Of a stretch of 64,000 nt of DNA, positions 50,397-59,358 are shown piece by piece. The notes under the pieces were generated by a model that was not told where the DNA came from, did not search any database, and worked only from the letters and a program-made list of their open reading frames with translations. Source of the stretch: Streptomyces albicerus (GTDB lineage: Bacteria; Actinomycetota; Actinomycetes; Streptomycetales; Streptomycetaceae); contig NZ_VWMY01000014.1 in assembly GCF_008905045.1 (NCBI RefSeq), forward strand, positions 124,001 to 188,000. The letters run 5' to 3'. The number at the start of each line of letters is the position of its first letter. Positions within the stretch are counted from its first letter, which is position 1. The position numbers and the translations under genes were made by a program.

Positions 50397-51440
50397 CTAG
50401 TCGAGCACCACGCAGGACGCCGCGGGCGCCTTGACCGACCCGCCGCGACCGGGCACGCCCGTGTCCGGGTCCACCACGAACCAGGTGACGTCTCCGGAGC
50501 GCTCGTTCGCCACGTACAGGAAGCGCCCGGTCGGATCGAGGGCGAGCGCCCGTGGCCAGGCGCCGCCGGACGGCACCGTGGCGACCAGCCGCAGCCCCTC
50601 GCCGACCGGGCCGGGTACGAACACCGACAGGACGTCCTGGCCGCGCGTGGCGGTCCATACGAAGCGGCCGTCGGGCGACACGACGATGCCGGACGGGTAG
50701 GCGTCGCCGTCGGGCAGGTCCGGCAGCACGGAGGTCTCCGCGACCGGCCGGAGCACGCCGTCGGCGGCGTCCCAGCGGCAGGCGGTGACGGTGGGCGCGA
50801 GCTCGTTGAGGACGTAGGCACGCTCGCCGTCCGGGTGGAACGCCAGGTGGCGCGGCCCCGAGCCGGGCCGCAGCGCGATCTCGCGATGCAGGGCGAGCGC
50901 CCCGTCGCGCAGCGCGCACACCCGCACCGAGTCGGTCCCGAGGTCGACGCTCACGGCCCATCGGCGGCTCGGGTCGGGCTGCACGTGGTGGGCGTGCGGG
51001 CCCTGCTGGCGCTGGGCGTGCGGGCCGGAGCCCGCGTGCCGCAGCACGCCGGAGGCGGCGGCGAGGCTCCCGTCGTGGCGGACGGGTACGGCGGTGACGC
51101 TACCGGAGCCGTAGTTGGCGGTCAGGACGTGCCCGTCGAACAGGCTCAGATGGGTGGGCCCGCTGCCGCCGACCGGCACCAACGGGCCCGCCAGGGACGG
51201 CTCGTCGCCCTTCAGCCGGTACGCGGCGAGCGCACCCTGCGCCGTCTCGCTCACCGCGTAGAGCATGTCCCCGCCGGGTGACAGGGCGAGATACGAGGGA
51301 TCGGCGACGCTGTTCACGGCGCTCAGCAGCGTCAGGGCACCACTCTCCTCGTCCACGGCCGCGGTGAGGACGCCGAGGCCTCCCGCCGCCGTGAACGAGC
51401 CGATGTACGCCCGTCGCTGCCGTCCGCCACCGTCTGCCAC
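50397..51440 (-). CDS. Lactonase family beta-propeller (6-phosphogluconolactonase-like)
   Basis: Predicted 347 residues, seven-bladed propeller: RAYIGSFTAAGGLGVLTAAV at the N-terminus, PSYLALSPGGDMLYAVSE, GPRHLAFHPDGERAYVLNEL, YPSGIVVSPDGRFVWTATRG and PRALALDPTGRFLYVANERS are the repeated blades. Cytoplasmic lactonase of the YbhE/Pgl type is likely. GTG 51440 follows GAGAGGGG. It follows the NO synthase gene by 53 bp on the same strand, so they may be one transcript. Confidence 0.85.
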   Translation of the reverse strand: MADGGGRQRRAYIGSFTAAGGLGVLTAAVDEESGALTLLSAVNSVADPSYLALSPGGDMLYAVSETAQGALAAYRLKGDEPSLAGPLVPVGGSGPTHLSLFDGHVLTANYGSGSVTAVPVRHDGSLAAASGVLRHAGSGPHAQRQQGPHAHHVQPDPSRRWAVSVDLGTDSVRVCALRDGALALHREIALRPGSGPRHLAFHPDGERAYVLNELAPTVTACRWDAADGVLRPVAETSVLPDLPDGDAYPSGIVVSPDGRFVWTATRGQDVLSVFVPGPVGEGLRLVATVPSGGAWPRALALDPTGRFLYVANERSGDVTWFVVDPDTGVPGRGGSVKAPAASCVVLD

Positions 51441-51493
51441 TGCCGTCCCCTCTCGGTGCCGTGCTATTCGGGGCGACGGTAGCAGCCAAAGGC

Positions 51494-52909
51494 CTAGACC
51501 AAGCCGGAACCCTCGTCCGTCTCGCCGCACGCCCGTGCGCGCGCCTCCGGATGGTGCACATAGGCGGGATGCCGCTCCACCGCCTCGTACGTCCGGTGGA
51601 AGACCGGTGTGGCGCTGCCCGAGATGGGCGGCACGATCCAGGACCAGTCCGCGCCGACCGAGCGGCCCCTGCGCTCCTCACGTCCGAGGTGGGCGAGGAA
51701 GCGGCGGGACTCGGTGTGGTGGTCGGTGACCGTGACGCCGGCGCGGTCGAAGGAGTGCAGCACGGAGCGGTTGAGCTCGACGAGCGCGCGGTCCTTCCAG
51801 AGGGAGCGGTCGCTGCGCGTGTCGAGACCCAGGCGGTCGGCGATGTGCGGCAGCAGGTCGTAGCGGTCGGCGTCGGCGAGATTGCGGGCGCCGATCTCCG
51901 TACCCATGTACCAGCCGTTGAAGGGCGCGGCCGGATAGCAGATGCCGCCGATCTCCAGGCACATGTTGGCGAGGGCCGGAACGGCGTGCCAGCGCAGGCC
52001 GAGTCCGCGCCACCACGTGTACTCGGGGTGGGCGAGCGGCACTTCGAGCACCGCGTCGTCCGGCAGCGCGAACCAGCGGGGCTTGTCGTCGATGCCCTGG
52101 ATGACCAGGGGCAGTACGTCGAAGGGGGTTCCGGGGCCGCCCGGCCAGCCGAGCCGGCGGGCGAGCTCGGTGATGCCCGCGTTGCGCGGATCGCCGGTGA
52201 CACGGCCGTCGGGGCGCCGGTAGCCGGCGTACCGGATGAGCTGCTCGTTCCAGATGCGCGGGCCCGGCCGGCCCGGCTGGTCCGGGGCAAGGACCGTGAT
52301 GAGCGCGCGGATCCGGCCGCCGCGGGTCGCCTCCCGCAGATGGTCGGCGCACGCCTCGGCGACGCCCTCCGCGTCCGTGACGTCCCTGCGGTCGCGTACG
52401 CGCAGGGAGTGCCAGTAGAGCCGCCCGATGCAGCGGTTGGCGTTGCGCCAGGCGACCCGGGCGCCGAAGGTGAGTTCGTCCGTGGTGTGCCGGTACGTTC
52501 CCGAGTCCGCGATCGCCGCGTGCGCGGCGGCGATCCGGCGGGCCGGGTCCCCGAGCCGTTCCTCGGTGTGGTGCAGGACGATGAACTCGGCGGCGGCGAG
52601 GAAGAGGTGCCGGCGGACGGCCTGGGACGCGGATTCCGGTGCGGCCTGCGCGGTCGGCTGCTCGGCTGCGGCCGACGGGGGCGGATGCTCGACGAGGTGT
52701 CCGCCGGTCGTCGCGGTCGCCGGGCCGCGATCGTGCCGCTCGGCCGACGCCGAAAGGCCCGGGTGTGCGTCGTCCGAACCGCCCCGAGGGCACCGATCGG
52801 CCGGGACCCGGTCCAGCCACCCGCCCGGCCCCTCGCCCGTCGGCGACGGAACCCCCGCGCTCCCTCCGTCCCTGAGACGTTGTCCGGTTCTGCGCGGGAT
52901 CTTCCGCAT
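51494..52909 (-). CDS. nos: Bacterial nitric oxide synthase, oxygenase domain
   Basis: Predicted 471 residues. The heme-thiolate Cys is C160 in WRNANRCIGRLYW, and the arginine-binding Glu is E338 in NGWYMGTEIGARN; LEIGGICYPAAPFN precedes it. It would make NO from L-arginine using a cellular reductase, because no reductase domain is fused. Residues 1 to about 90 are a low-complexity extension absent from compact bacterial NOS. ATG 52909 follows GGGGG; GTG 53011 is an alternative. Confidence 0.9.
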   Translation of the reverse strand: MRKIPRRTGQRLRDGGSAGVPSPTGEGPGGWLDRVPADRCPRGGSDDAHPGLSASAERHDRGPATATTGGHLVEHPPPSAAAEQPTAQAAPESASQAVRRHLFLAAAEFIVLHHTEERLGDPARRIAAAHAAIADSGTYRHTTDELTFGARVAWRNANRCIGRLYWHSLRVRDRRDVTDAEGVAEACADHLREATRGGRIRALITVLAPDQPGRPGPRIWNEQLIRYAGYRRPDGRVTGDPRNAGITELARRLGWPGGPGTPFDVLPLVIQGIDDKPRWFALPDDAVLEVPLAHPEYTWWRGLGLRWHAVPALANMCLEIGGICYPAAPFNGWYMGTEIGARNLADADRYDLLPHIADRLGLDTRSDRSLWKDRALVELNRSVLHSFDRAGVTVTDHHTESRRFLAHLGREERRGRSVGADWSWIVPPISGSATPVFHRTYEAVERHPAYVHHPEARARACGETDEGSGLV

Positions 52910-53081
52910 GGCGCACCCCCAGGCGGCTCCGCCCGCGGGCCGCTCCCGCACGACCCGCGGGCTCCGTGCGTCTGATAGCCGCGGGATTACCCGCCCCGTG
53001 GCCTGATCCACCCTCTACGTGGCCGGTGAAACTGCCTCATTCAGGGGCGAGTTGTCCAACTCGCGGGCGCTCGGCGAAGGT

Positions 53082-54599
53082 TCAGGCGCCCACGGCGGAG
53101 GAGCCACGCAGTGGTGTGGCCAGTGCGGCGAGCGCTCGTTCCAGGCCATGGAGATGGGCCAGAGCCTGCTCGGCCCCGGGGTGGTGGCCCTCGGCTCCAG
53201 GGTGGTGGCCCGGCACGCCCTGGGCGGCCGTCACGGCGCGTTCCGGTACCGCGCCGACCAGAACCTCCACCGCGGCCTCGACGCGCCCGCAGGCAGCGGT
53301 GAGGCGGACGTCGTGGGAGGCGTCCGGGTCGGCGGCGACGGCCGCGAGACCGCGTACCTCCCGGGCGCAGTCGTCGAGGAGCGCGAGCACCTGCCGGGCC
53401 CGGGCCTTGCGCGCCCGCATCGGGTTGAGCGGGTGGACCAGGGGCGCGAGCGCGAACCGGACCCGGCCGAGCACCGCCTCCAGCTCCGCGGCCTGCGGGG
53501 CGGGATCGGCGCCCGGATCCCCGGCGAGGCGCCGGGCCGCCGCCGCGGTGCAGCCGTGCACGGCACGCACGGCCTGGCCCACCCAGCGGTCGGTGACCGC
53601 GTGCGTGGTGACCGGCAGGATCAGGGCGACGGCGAGTGCGGCACCGAGCGCGCCGGCGCCGGTCTCGGCGAGGCGCAGCCCCAGCAGGCCCGGGTGCAGC
53701 ACACCGAGCAGCCCGTACAGCAGGCCCGCCATGACGGTCACGAAGAACATCATCCAGCTGTACGAGAGCGCGGCGGTGTAGAAGATCCCCCAGACGCAGA
53801 CGGCCACGATCGCCGCCGTGGGCGCGGGGGCGCCGTCCAGCGGTACGGCGATCAGCAGCCCGGCCACGATGCCGGTGACCGTGCCGACGACGCGCCGGAA
53901 GCCGCGTACGAGGGTCTCGCCGCGCGAGGAGGTGTTGACGAAGATCCACCAGGCGGTGCCGACGGCCCAGTACCAGCGCTCGTGCGACAGGACCTGGCCC
54001 GCGGCGATCGCGAAGGCGCAGGCCGCTGTCGCCTGGAGGGCCTGCCGGGTGGTCGGCCGGGCAAGCCCGCGGCCGGCCGGCGCGGCGGGCGCGAGGGGCG
54101 GCGGGGTGCGCCGTTCGATGCACCACGCGCCGAACCGCACCGCCGAGGACGCGGCCAGCGACAGCGCCATCGCGGCGTACAGCTGCGGGAGTTGGCCGGG
54201 TACGGCGTGCAGGAACTGCGTGATGAAGAAGGTCATGAACGCGAAGATGCCGAGCGCGTGTCCGCGCGGCCCCCAGCGGCGGGCGTACACCCCGCAGAAG
54301 ATCACCGCGAGCCAGGTCGCGTCGCGCACGGTCGGCATCGCGTGCAGCGTGGTCGCGAGGGCGAGCACCGGGAAGCCGACGACGGGCAGCAGGGCGGTGG
54401 TGACCGCCTGGCCGCGCACGGTCGGGTCACCGACCGTGAACAGCGCGAGCAGCGCGGCGAGACCGCCCGTGATCGAGGCGGGCAGCGAGAGTCCGGCGAG
54501 CTCCGACGCGGTCACCGCGAGACCGATACCGAGCACCGCCCGCAGCGAGACCCGCAGCCGTGCCAGGCCCGGATCCGGAGCCATGAACATCTTCTTCAC
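53082..54599 (-). CDS. FUSC-family membrane transporter, copy 2
   Basis: Predicted 505 residues with about ten helices in two halves: ITGGLAALLALFTVGDPTVR in the first and ERWYWAVGTAWWIFVNTSSR, RRVVGTVTGIVAGLLIAVPL in the second. The FUSC core GTVTGIVAG and a C-terminal cytosolic helical part (VRFALAPLVHPLNPMRARKA) are visible. GTG 54599 is the likely start. A 24-bp pair of GHHPGAE repeats encodes near-identical heptads at the C-terminus. Confidence 0.8.
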   Translation of the reverse strand: MKKMFMAPDPGLARLRVSLRAVLGIGLAVTASELAGLSLPASITGGLAALLALFTVGDPTVRGQAVTTALLPVVGFPVLALATTLHAMPTVRDATWLAVIFCGVYARRWGPRGHALGIFAFMTFFITQFLHAVPGQLPQLYAAMALSLAASSAVRFGAWCIERRTPPPLAPAAPAGRGLARPTTRQALQATAACAFAIAAGQVLSHERWYWAVGTAWWIFVNTSSRGETLVRGFRRVVGTVTGIVAGLLIAVPLDGAPAPTAAIVAVCVWGIFYTAALSYSWMMFFVTVMAGLLYGLLGVLHPGLLGLRLAETGAGALGAALAVALILPVTTHAVTDRWVGQAVRAVHGCTAAAARRLAGDPGADPAPQAAELEAVLGRVRFALAPLVHPLNPMRARKARARQVLALLDDCAREVRGLAAVAADPDASHDVRLTAACGRVEAAVEVLVGAVPERAVTAAQGVPGHHPGAEGHHPGAEQALAHLHGLERALAALATPLRGSSAVGA

Positions 54600-54831
54600 C
54601 GTCGGCAGCCCGCCCCCACTTCGCGTCGACCCCACCTTCAGAACAGCCTTCAGGACATGGGAATGGCGCCACGGGTCCGGATCCGGCTTCCTCGCCGTCC
54701 GGCGCTTCGCGGCGCCATGTATACCGACAAGGTAAGCAAGGAAGGGGCAGTGGCTCAACAGGCTCGTGATCGGCTGGGCCATTGGTACAGTCGGGCACGA
54801 TCGGCCCAGACCGCAGGGAGGCCAACGGACC

Positions 54832-55308
54832 ATGGCCGTCGACGAACTCGACACCCGCATCCTGCGTCTGCTCCTGGAGCAGCCCCGCACCAGCGTCCGC
54901 GAATACGCCCGCACCCTCGGCATCGCCCGCGGCACGCTGCAGGCGCGGCTCGACCGGCTGGAGCGGGACGGCGTGATCACCGGCACGGGTCCCTCGCTCT
55001 CCCCCGCCGCGCTCGGCCACCCGGTGCTCGCGTTCGTACACATCGAGGTCACCCAGGGTCATCTCGACGACGTGGGGGACGCGCTGGCCGCCGTACCGGA
55101 GATCATCGAGGCGTTCTCGATCACCGGCGGCGGGGATCTGCTGACCCGGGTCGTCGCGCGGGACAACGGGCATCTGGAGGATGTGATCCAGGCGCTGATC
55201 AGCCTGCCGGGGGTCGTCCGCACCCGCACCGAGGTGGCGCTGCGCGAGCGGGTGCCGCAGCGGGTGCTGCCGTTGGTGGAGTCGATCGGCCGGACGGCTC
55301 GGGGCTGA
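54832..55308 (+). CDS. Lrp/AsnC-family transcriptional regulator
   Basis: Predicted 158 residues. N-terminal HTH: DELDTRILRLLLEQPRTSVR, ARTLGIARGTLQARLDRLER; C-terminal RAM effector domain: LAFVHIEVTQGHLDDVGDAL and GGGDLLTRVVARDNGHLEDV. ATG 54832 follows GGGAGG. It diverges from the FUSC gene (232 bp apart) and may regulate it; the ligand is probably an amino acid or aromatic metabolite, inferred from family habits. Confidence 0.9.
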   Translation: MAVDELDTRILRLLLEQPRTSVREYARTLGIARGTLQARLDRLERDGVITGTGPSLSPAALGHPVLAFVHIEVTQGHLDDVGDALAAVPEIIEAFSITGGGDLLTRVVARDNGHLEDVIQALISLPGVVRTRTEVALRERVPQRVLPLVESIGRTARG

Positions 55309-55328
55309 CCATTGGCATCCTGGACGCC

Positions 55329-56027
55329 ATGAGCACTCTCGGCAGCACTTCGGTCATCTTCGATCTCGACGGAACACTCGTGGACAGCGAGCCGAACTAC
55401 TACGAGGCAGGACGGCAGACCCTCGCCGAGCAGGGCATCACGGACTTCACCTGGGCCGACCACGAGCAGTACGTCGGCATCAGCACCCAGGAGACGCTGG
55501 CGCGCTGGAAGGAGCGGTACGACCTCGACGCCCCGCTCGACGTGCTCCTCGCGGACAAGAACCGGCGCTATCTGGAGCTGGCCCGCGCATCCACCCGTGT
55601 TTACCCGGAGATGCGGAAGTTCGTGGAGCTGCTGGCCGGGGACGGTATGCCGATGGCCGTGGCCTCCGGTTCCTCGCGCGCGGCCATCGAGGCGATCCTG
55701 GAAGGCACGGGGCTGTCCGCGTATCTGCGGACGATCGTCTCGGCGGAGGAGGTCACCCGGGGAAAGCCCGCGCCCGACGTCTTCCTGGAGGCCGCGCGCC
55801 GGCTCGGGGCGGATCCGGCGGACTGCGTGGTCCTGGAGGACGCCGCGCCCGGTGCCGCGGCGGCGTACGCGGCCGGGATGCGGTGTATCGCCGTCCCGTA
55901 TGTCGCGGGGCAGGCCGATGATCCGGCGTTCGCCACGGCGGGGTTGCTTCTGCGCGGCGGCCAGGCCGAGTTCACCGCTCGGACCGCGTACGACTGGCTC
56001 CGCCCGGGAGCGACTCGGTCCGCCTGA
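55329..56027 (+). CDS. HAD-superfamily phosphatase/phosphoglucomutase-like protein
   Basis: Predicted 232 residues with full HAD motifs: VIFDLDGTLVDSEPNYYE (D12 and D14), VASGSSRAAI, RGKPAPDVFLEAARRLG and VLEDAAPGAAAAYAAGM. The cap type and the GKPAPDxFLxAA motif match the beta-phosphoglucomutase-like sugar phosphatases. ATG 55329, 20 bp after the AsnC stop, so likely in the same transcript. Confidence 0.85.
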   Translation: MSTLGSTSVIFDLDGTLVDSEPNYYEAGRQTLAEQGITDFTWADHEQYVGISTQETLARWKERYDLDAPLDVLLADKNRRYLELARASTRVYPEMRKFVELLAGDGMPMAVASGSSRAAIEAILEGTGLSAYLRTIVSAEEVTRGKPAPDVFLEAARRLGADPADCVVLEDAAPGAAAAYAAGMRCIAVPYVAGQADDPAFATAGLLLRGGQAEFTARTAYDWLRPGATRSA

Positions 56028-56093
56028 CGGGCCCGGTCCCCCGGGGAGCGGAGGAAAGCGAGTCGCGAGGATGCCTGAACCGCAGCCGGGAAC

Positions 56094-56128
56094 GTGAGTG
56101 GCCCCGCCTCGAGGGCGGGGCCACTCAC
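56094..56128. terminator. 15-bp perfect stem terminator between convergent genes
   Basis: GTGAGTGGCCCCGCC (56094-56108) pairs with GGCGGGGCCACTCAC (56114-56128) around TCGAG. It closes both the HAD gene and the FprA-type gene. Confidence 0.95.
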
Positions 56129-56154
56129 GATGGGCCGGCTCAGGTCGGTCGGTT

Positions 56155-57519
56155 CTACGCGCCGCTCGCCTTGAGCATGTCCTCACGCTCGACGAGCTTC
56201 ACCCGCTCGCGGCCCTGCGGTTCGCCCAGAGCCTTCTCCGCGGCGTCGAGGCGGTACCAGCCCTCCCATGTGGTGAAGCGGACGTTCCGCTCGTCGAGGA
56301 ACGCGTCCACGGATTCCGGAGCGGGTGAAACGGGCGTTTGCAAACGGCCGTTGGCGTGGTCGTCCAGCAGGCTCGCGACCGTCTCGTTGGCGTCGCCCTT
56401 GGTGTGACCGATCAGGCCGACCGGGCCACGGCGGATCCAGCCGGTGACATACGTCGACTGCAGGTGCTCGCCGGTCTCCTCGATCACCCGGCCGGCCTTG
56501 TCCGGGACCGTGCCCGACTCGACGTCCCAGGGCAGCTTCGGCAGCTTGTCGGACAGGTAGCCCACCGCGCGGTAGACCGCGCCGAGGTCCCAGTCCTTGA
56601 ACTCGCCGGTGCCCTTGACGTTGCCGGTGCCGTCGAGGGCGGTGCGCTCGGTGCGCAGACCGACGACCTTGCCGTCCTCGCCGAGGATCTCGGTGGGCGA
56701 CTCGAAGAAGTGCAGGAACAGCTTGTGCGGCCGGTCGCCGACGTCGCGGATGGCCCAGTTCTCCAGGGTCTTGGCGACCATGTCGGCCTGCTTGTTGCCG
56801 CGCCGCGTCGCGATCGAGCCGTCGTCGTAGTCGATGTCCTCGGGGTCGACGATGACCTCGATGTTCGGCGAGTGGTCCAGCTCCCGCAGCTCCATCGGGC
56901 TGAACTTCGCCTGCGCCGGGCCGCGGCGGCCGAAGACATGGACCTCCAAGGCCTTGTTGGCCTTGAGACCGTCGTGGACGTTCTGCGGGATCTCCGTCGG
57001 CAGGAGTTCGTCCGCGGTCTTGGCCAGGATGCGCGCCACGTCGAGCGCGACGTTGCCGACGCCGAGGACGGCGACCTTCTCCGCCTCCAGCGGCCAGGTC
57101 CGCGGCACGTCCGGGTGCCCGTCGTACCAGGAGACGAAGTCCGCCGCGCCGTACGAGCCGTCGAGGTTGATGCCGGGTATGTCGAGGGCCCGGTCGGCCG
57201 TCGCGCCCGTGGAGAAGATCACCGCGTCGTAGAAGGCACGCAGGTCGTCCAGGTTGATGTCCCCGGGGTAGTCGACGTTGCCGAAGAGGCGGATCTGCGG
57301 CTTGTCGAGCACCTGGTGCAGGGCCGTGATGATGCCCTTGATGCGGGGGTGGTCGGGGGCGACGCCATAACGGATCAGACCGAACGGAGCAGGCATCCGC
57401 TCGAAGAGGTCGATGGACACACCGGGCTCGACAGCCACTGCGGACTTCAACAGCGCGTCGGCGGCGTAGATCCCGGCGGGACCGGCTCCGACAATGGCTA
57501 CCCGCAGGGCGCGAGGCAT
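56155..57519 (-). CDS. FprA-type ferredoxin-NADP+ reductase / FAD-dependent oxidoreductase, copy 2
   Basis: Predicted 454 residues: RVAIVGAGPAGIYAADALL (FAD), APFGLIRYGVAPDHPRIKG, VLGVGNVALDVARILAKTAD (NADP) and GWIRRGPVGLIGHTKGDANE. Family members are adrenodoxin-reductase-like and pass electrons from NADPH to ferredoxins. ATG 57519 follows AGGTTCCC-type purine/pyrimidine spacing; an upstream in-frame start at 57561 exists. A candidate iron-regulator box lies in the promoter region. A paralogue is at 39088-40440. Confidence 0.9.
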   Translation of the reverse strand: MPRALRVAIVGAGPAGIYAADALLKSAVAVEPGVSIDLFERMPAPFGLIRYGVAPDHPRIKGIITALHQVLDKPQIRLFGNVDYPGDINLDDLRAFYDAVIFSTGATADRALDIPGINLDGSYGAADFVSWYDGHPDVPRTWPLEAEKVAVLGVGNVALDVARILAKTADELLPTEIPQNVHDGLKANKALEVHVFGRRGPAQAKFSPMELRELDHSPNIEVIVDPEDIDYDDGSIATRRGNKQADMVAKTLENWAIRDVGDRPHKLFLHFFESPTEILGEDGKVVGLRTERTALDGTGNVKGTGEFKDWDLGAVYRAVGYLSDKLPKLPWDVESGTVPDKAGRVIEETGEHLQSTYVTGWIRRGPVGLIGHTKGDANETVASLLDDHANGRLQTPVSPAPESVDAFLDERNVRFTTWEGWYRLDAAEKALGEPQGRERVKLVEREDMLKASGA

Positions 57520-57573
57520 GATCAGGTTCCCTTCGAACGATGATCGATCAGAAGTTCTCACCGGGAGCCTAAA

Positions 57574-57589
57574 CTAAGGCATGCCTAAG
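57574..57589. promoter_or_regulatory. Candidate DmdR/IdeR-type iron box upstream of the FprA-type gene
   Basis: CTAAGGCATGCCTAAG has a perfect 10-bp AGGCATGCCT core and half-sites resembling the TTAGG..CCTAA pattern of actinobacterial iron boxes, though the outer bases fit only partly. It is 55 bp before the ATG on the minus strand. Confidence 0.4.
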
Positions 57590-57682
57590 TCAGTAGTCGG
57601 GCCGGATCTATGACCTCATAAGGCCGCTTTATGAGCCATCGCGCATGATGCGAGCCGGGCCAGGGGCGGCGGCCGTGCCGGC

Positions 57683-58843
57683 TCAGCTGTCGTAGTCGAC
57701 GGCCAGGGTCTCGGAGACCGGATACGACTGGCAGGTCAGGACGTACCCCGCGTCGACCTCGGCGGTTTCGAGGGCGAAGTTGCGACGCATGTCGGCCTTA
57801 CCGTCGGTGACCAGGGCCCGGCAAGTGCCGCAGACGCCGCCCTTGCAGGCGAAGGGCAGGTCGGGGCGGGTCTTCTGGGCGCCGTCGAGGATGCTCCGGT
57901 CCCGGGCGAGGGCGGAGGTCGTGGAACGCCCGTCGAGGGTGATGGTGACCTCACTGACGGGCCCCTCGGTGGCGGCCTCTTCGTGACGCACCTCTCGTAC
58001 GGGCTCGTCGTCGGCGTAGAACAGCTCCTGGTGGACGCGGCCGTCGGGCACCCCGAGGCCGGCCAGGACCCGCCGGGCGTCGCGGACCATGCCGTGCGGG
58101 CCGCACAGCCACCAGTGGTCGGCGGACTTCACGTCGACCAGCGCGTCGATGAGCGCCGAGAGCCGGTCGGCGTCGAGGCGGCCGGACAGCACCTCGGCCT
58201 CACGGGGCTCGCGGGACAGCACATGGGCGAGCTGGAAACGGGCCGGGTACAGATCCTTCAGGTCCGCCAATTCGTCGGCGAACATCACGGTGTCGGTGCG
58301 CCGGTTGCCGTAGAAGAGCGTGACGGACGAGCGGGAGTCCGCGGCCAGGACGGACTCGGCGATGGAGAGCATGGGCGTGATGCCGGAGCCCGCCGCGATC
58401 AGCACGTGACGGCCGGACGTGGTGAGGTCGGGGATGAAGGCGCCGGTGGGAGCCATCACCTCGACGGTGTCGCCGGGACGTACGTCATGCACGAGCCACG
58501 CCGAGAACAGACCGCCCGGCACCACCCGCACACCGATACGCGGCACCGAACCGGCAGGGGAACAGATCGAGTACGAGCGCCGCTCGTCCCGTCCGTCGAT
58601 CTCGCGCCGCAGCGTGAGCGACTGCCCGGGCTCGAAGGCGAACTCCTCGGCCAGTTCCTCCGGGATCTCGAAGCTGACGGCCGCCGCGTCCTCGCACAGC
58701 GGCTGAACGCCGGCGACGCGCAGGGTGTGGAAGGCCGGGCGACGGCGGACGCGCGGACGCACCGCCGGTGCGGGAGCAGCGGCGGGGGCGGGGCCGGCCG
58801 GGTCCATCAGGTCTCCCATCGGCTCTTCCCTCAGGCCTTCCAT
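57683..58843 (-). CDS. paaE: Phenylacetyl-CoA epoxidase reductase subunit PaaE
   Basis: Predicted 386 residues: FAD/NAD(P)-binding ferredoxin-reductase module (ERRSYSICSP, LIAAGSGITPMLSIAESVL, WWLCGPHGMVRDARRVL) followed by a 2Fe-2S domain, FACKGGVCGTCRALVTDGKA, with a further Cys in VLTCQSYP. It passes electrons from NADPH to the PaaAC epoxidase. The ATG at 58843 overlaps the PaaD stop (TGATG). An Ala/Pro-rich leader of about 30 residues precedes the module. Confidence 0.9.
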   Translation of the reverse strand: MEGLREEPMGDLMDPAGPAPAAAPAPAVRPRVRRRPAFHTLRVAGVQPLCEDAAAVSFEIPEELAEEFAFEPGQSLTLRREIDGRDERRSYSICSPAGSVPRIGVRVVPGGLFSAWLVHDVRPGDTVEVMAPTGAFIPDLTTSGRHVLIAAGSGITPMLSIAESVLAADSRSSVTLFYGNRRTDTVMFADELADLKDLYPARFQLAHVLSREPREAEVLSGRLDADRLSALIDALVDVKSADHWWLCGPHGMVRDARRVLAGLGVPDGRVHQELFYADDEPVREVRHEEAATEGPVSEVTITLDGRSTTSALARDRSILDGAQKTRPDLPFACKGGVCGTCRALVTDGKADMRRNFALETAEVDAGYVLTCQSYPVSETLAVDYDS

Positions 58844-59358
58844 CAGATCTCCTTGACGTACTCGAACGGCTCGCGGCAGGCGCGGCAGCGCCACAGCGCC
58901 TTGCAGGACGTGGCGGCGAAGCGGGAGGTCTCCTCGGTGTCCGCCGAACCGCAGCGCGGGCACGCCACCGTGCGGCGGGTGGGCGACAGCACGAGCGGCA
59001 CCGGACCCGCGGCGCGGCGGGGTGCGGCCCCGGGCGGGGCGATGCCGTGCTCGGCGAGCTTGCGGCGGCCTTCCGGGGTGATCCAGTCGCTGGTCCAGGG
59101 CGGGTCGAGGACCGTGCGGATCTCCACGCGCGCGTACCCCGCGTCACGCAGCCGCGCCGCCACGCCCGCGCGCATCTCGGCCATCGCCGGACAGCCCGAG
59201 TAGGTCGGCGTCAGACTCGCGACCACGGTGCCGTCCCCGGTCACCTCGACATCGCGCAGCACGCCCAGGTCGGCCAGGGTCAGCATGGGCAGCTCGGGAT
59301 CCGGCACCCGCTCGGCGATGCGCCGGGCGTGCCGCGCGTCCGTCAGTACGGTCACCAT
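58843..59358 (-). CDS. paaD: Phenylacetyl-CoA epoxidase maturation subunit PaaD
   Basis: Predicted 171 residues. The N-terminal part is a MIP18/SufT-like domain (VPDPELPMLTLADLGVLRDV, LTPTYSGCPAMAEM with the conserved Cys), and the C-terminal part is a zinc ribbon (VACPRCGSADTEETSRFAAT then WRCRACREPFEYVKEI). It is thought to mature the iron-sulfur or diiron components. It overlaps paaC by 7 bp and paaE by 3 bp. Confidence 0.9.
   Translation of the reverse strand: MVTVLTDARHARRIAERVPDPELPMLTLADLGVLRDVEVTGDGTVVASLTPTYSGCPAMAEMRAGVAARLRDAGYARVEIRTVLDPPWTSDWITPEGRRKLAEHGIAPPGAAPRRAAGPVPLVLSPTRRTVACPRCGSADTEETSRFAATSCKALWRCRACREPFEYVKEI

Noticed and set aside
53019..56027. Open plus-strand frame of about 1000 codons over the FUSC and AsnC genes
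   Set aside because: Only its final part (from 55329) is a real HAD gene; the rest is low-complexity antisense sequence.
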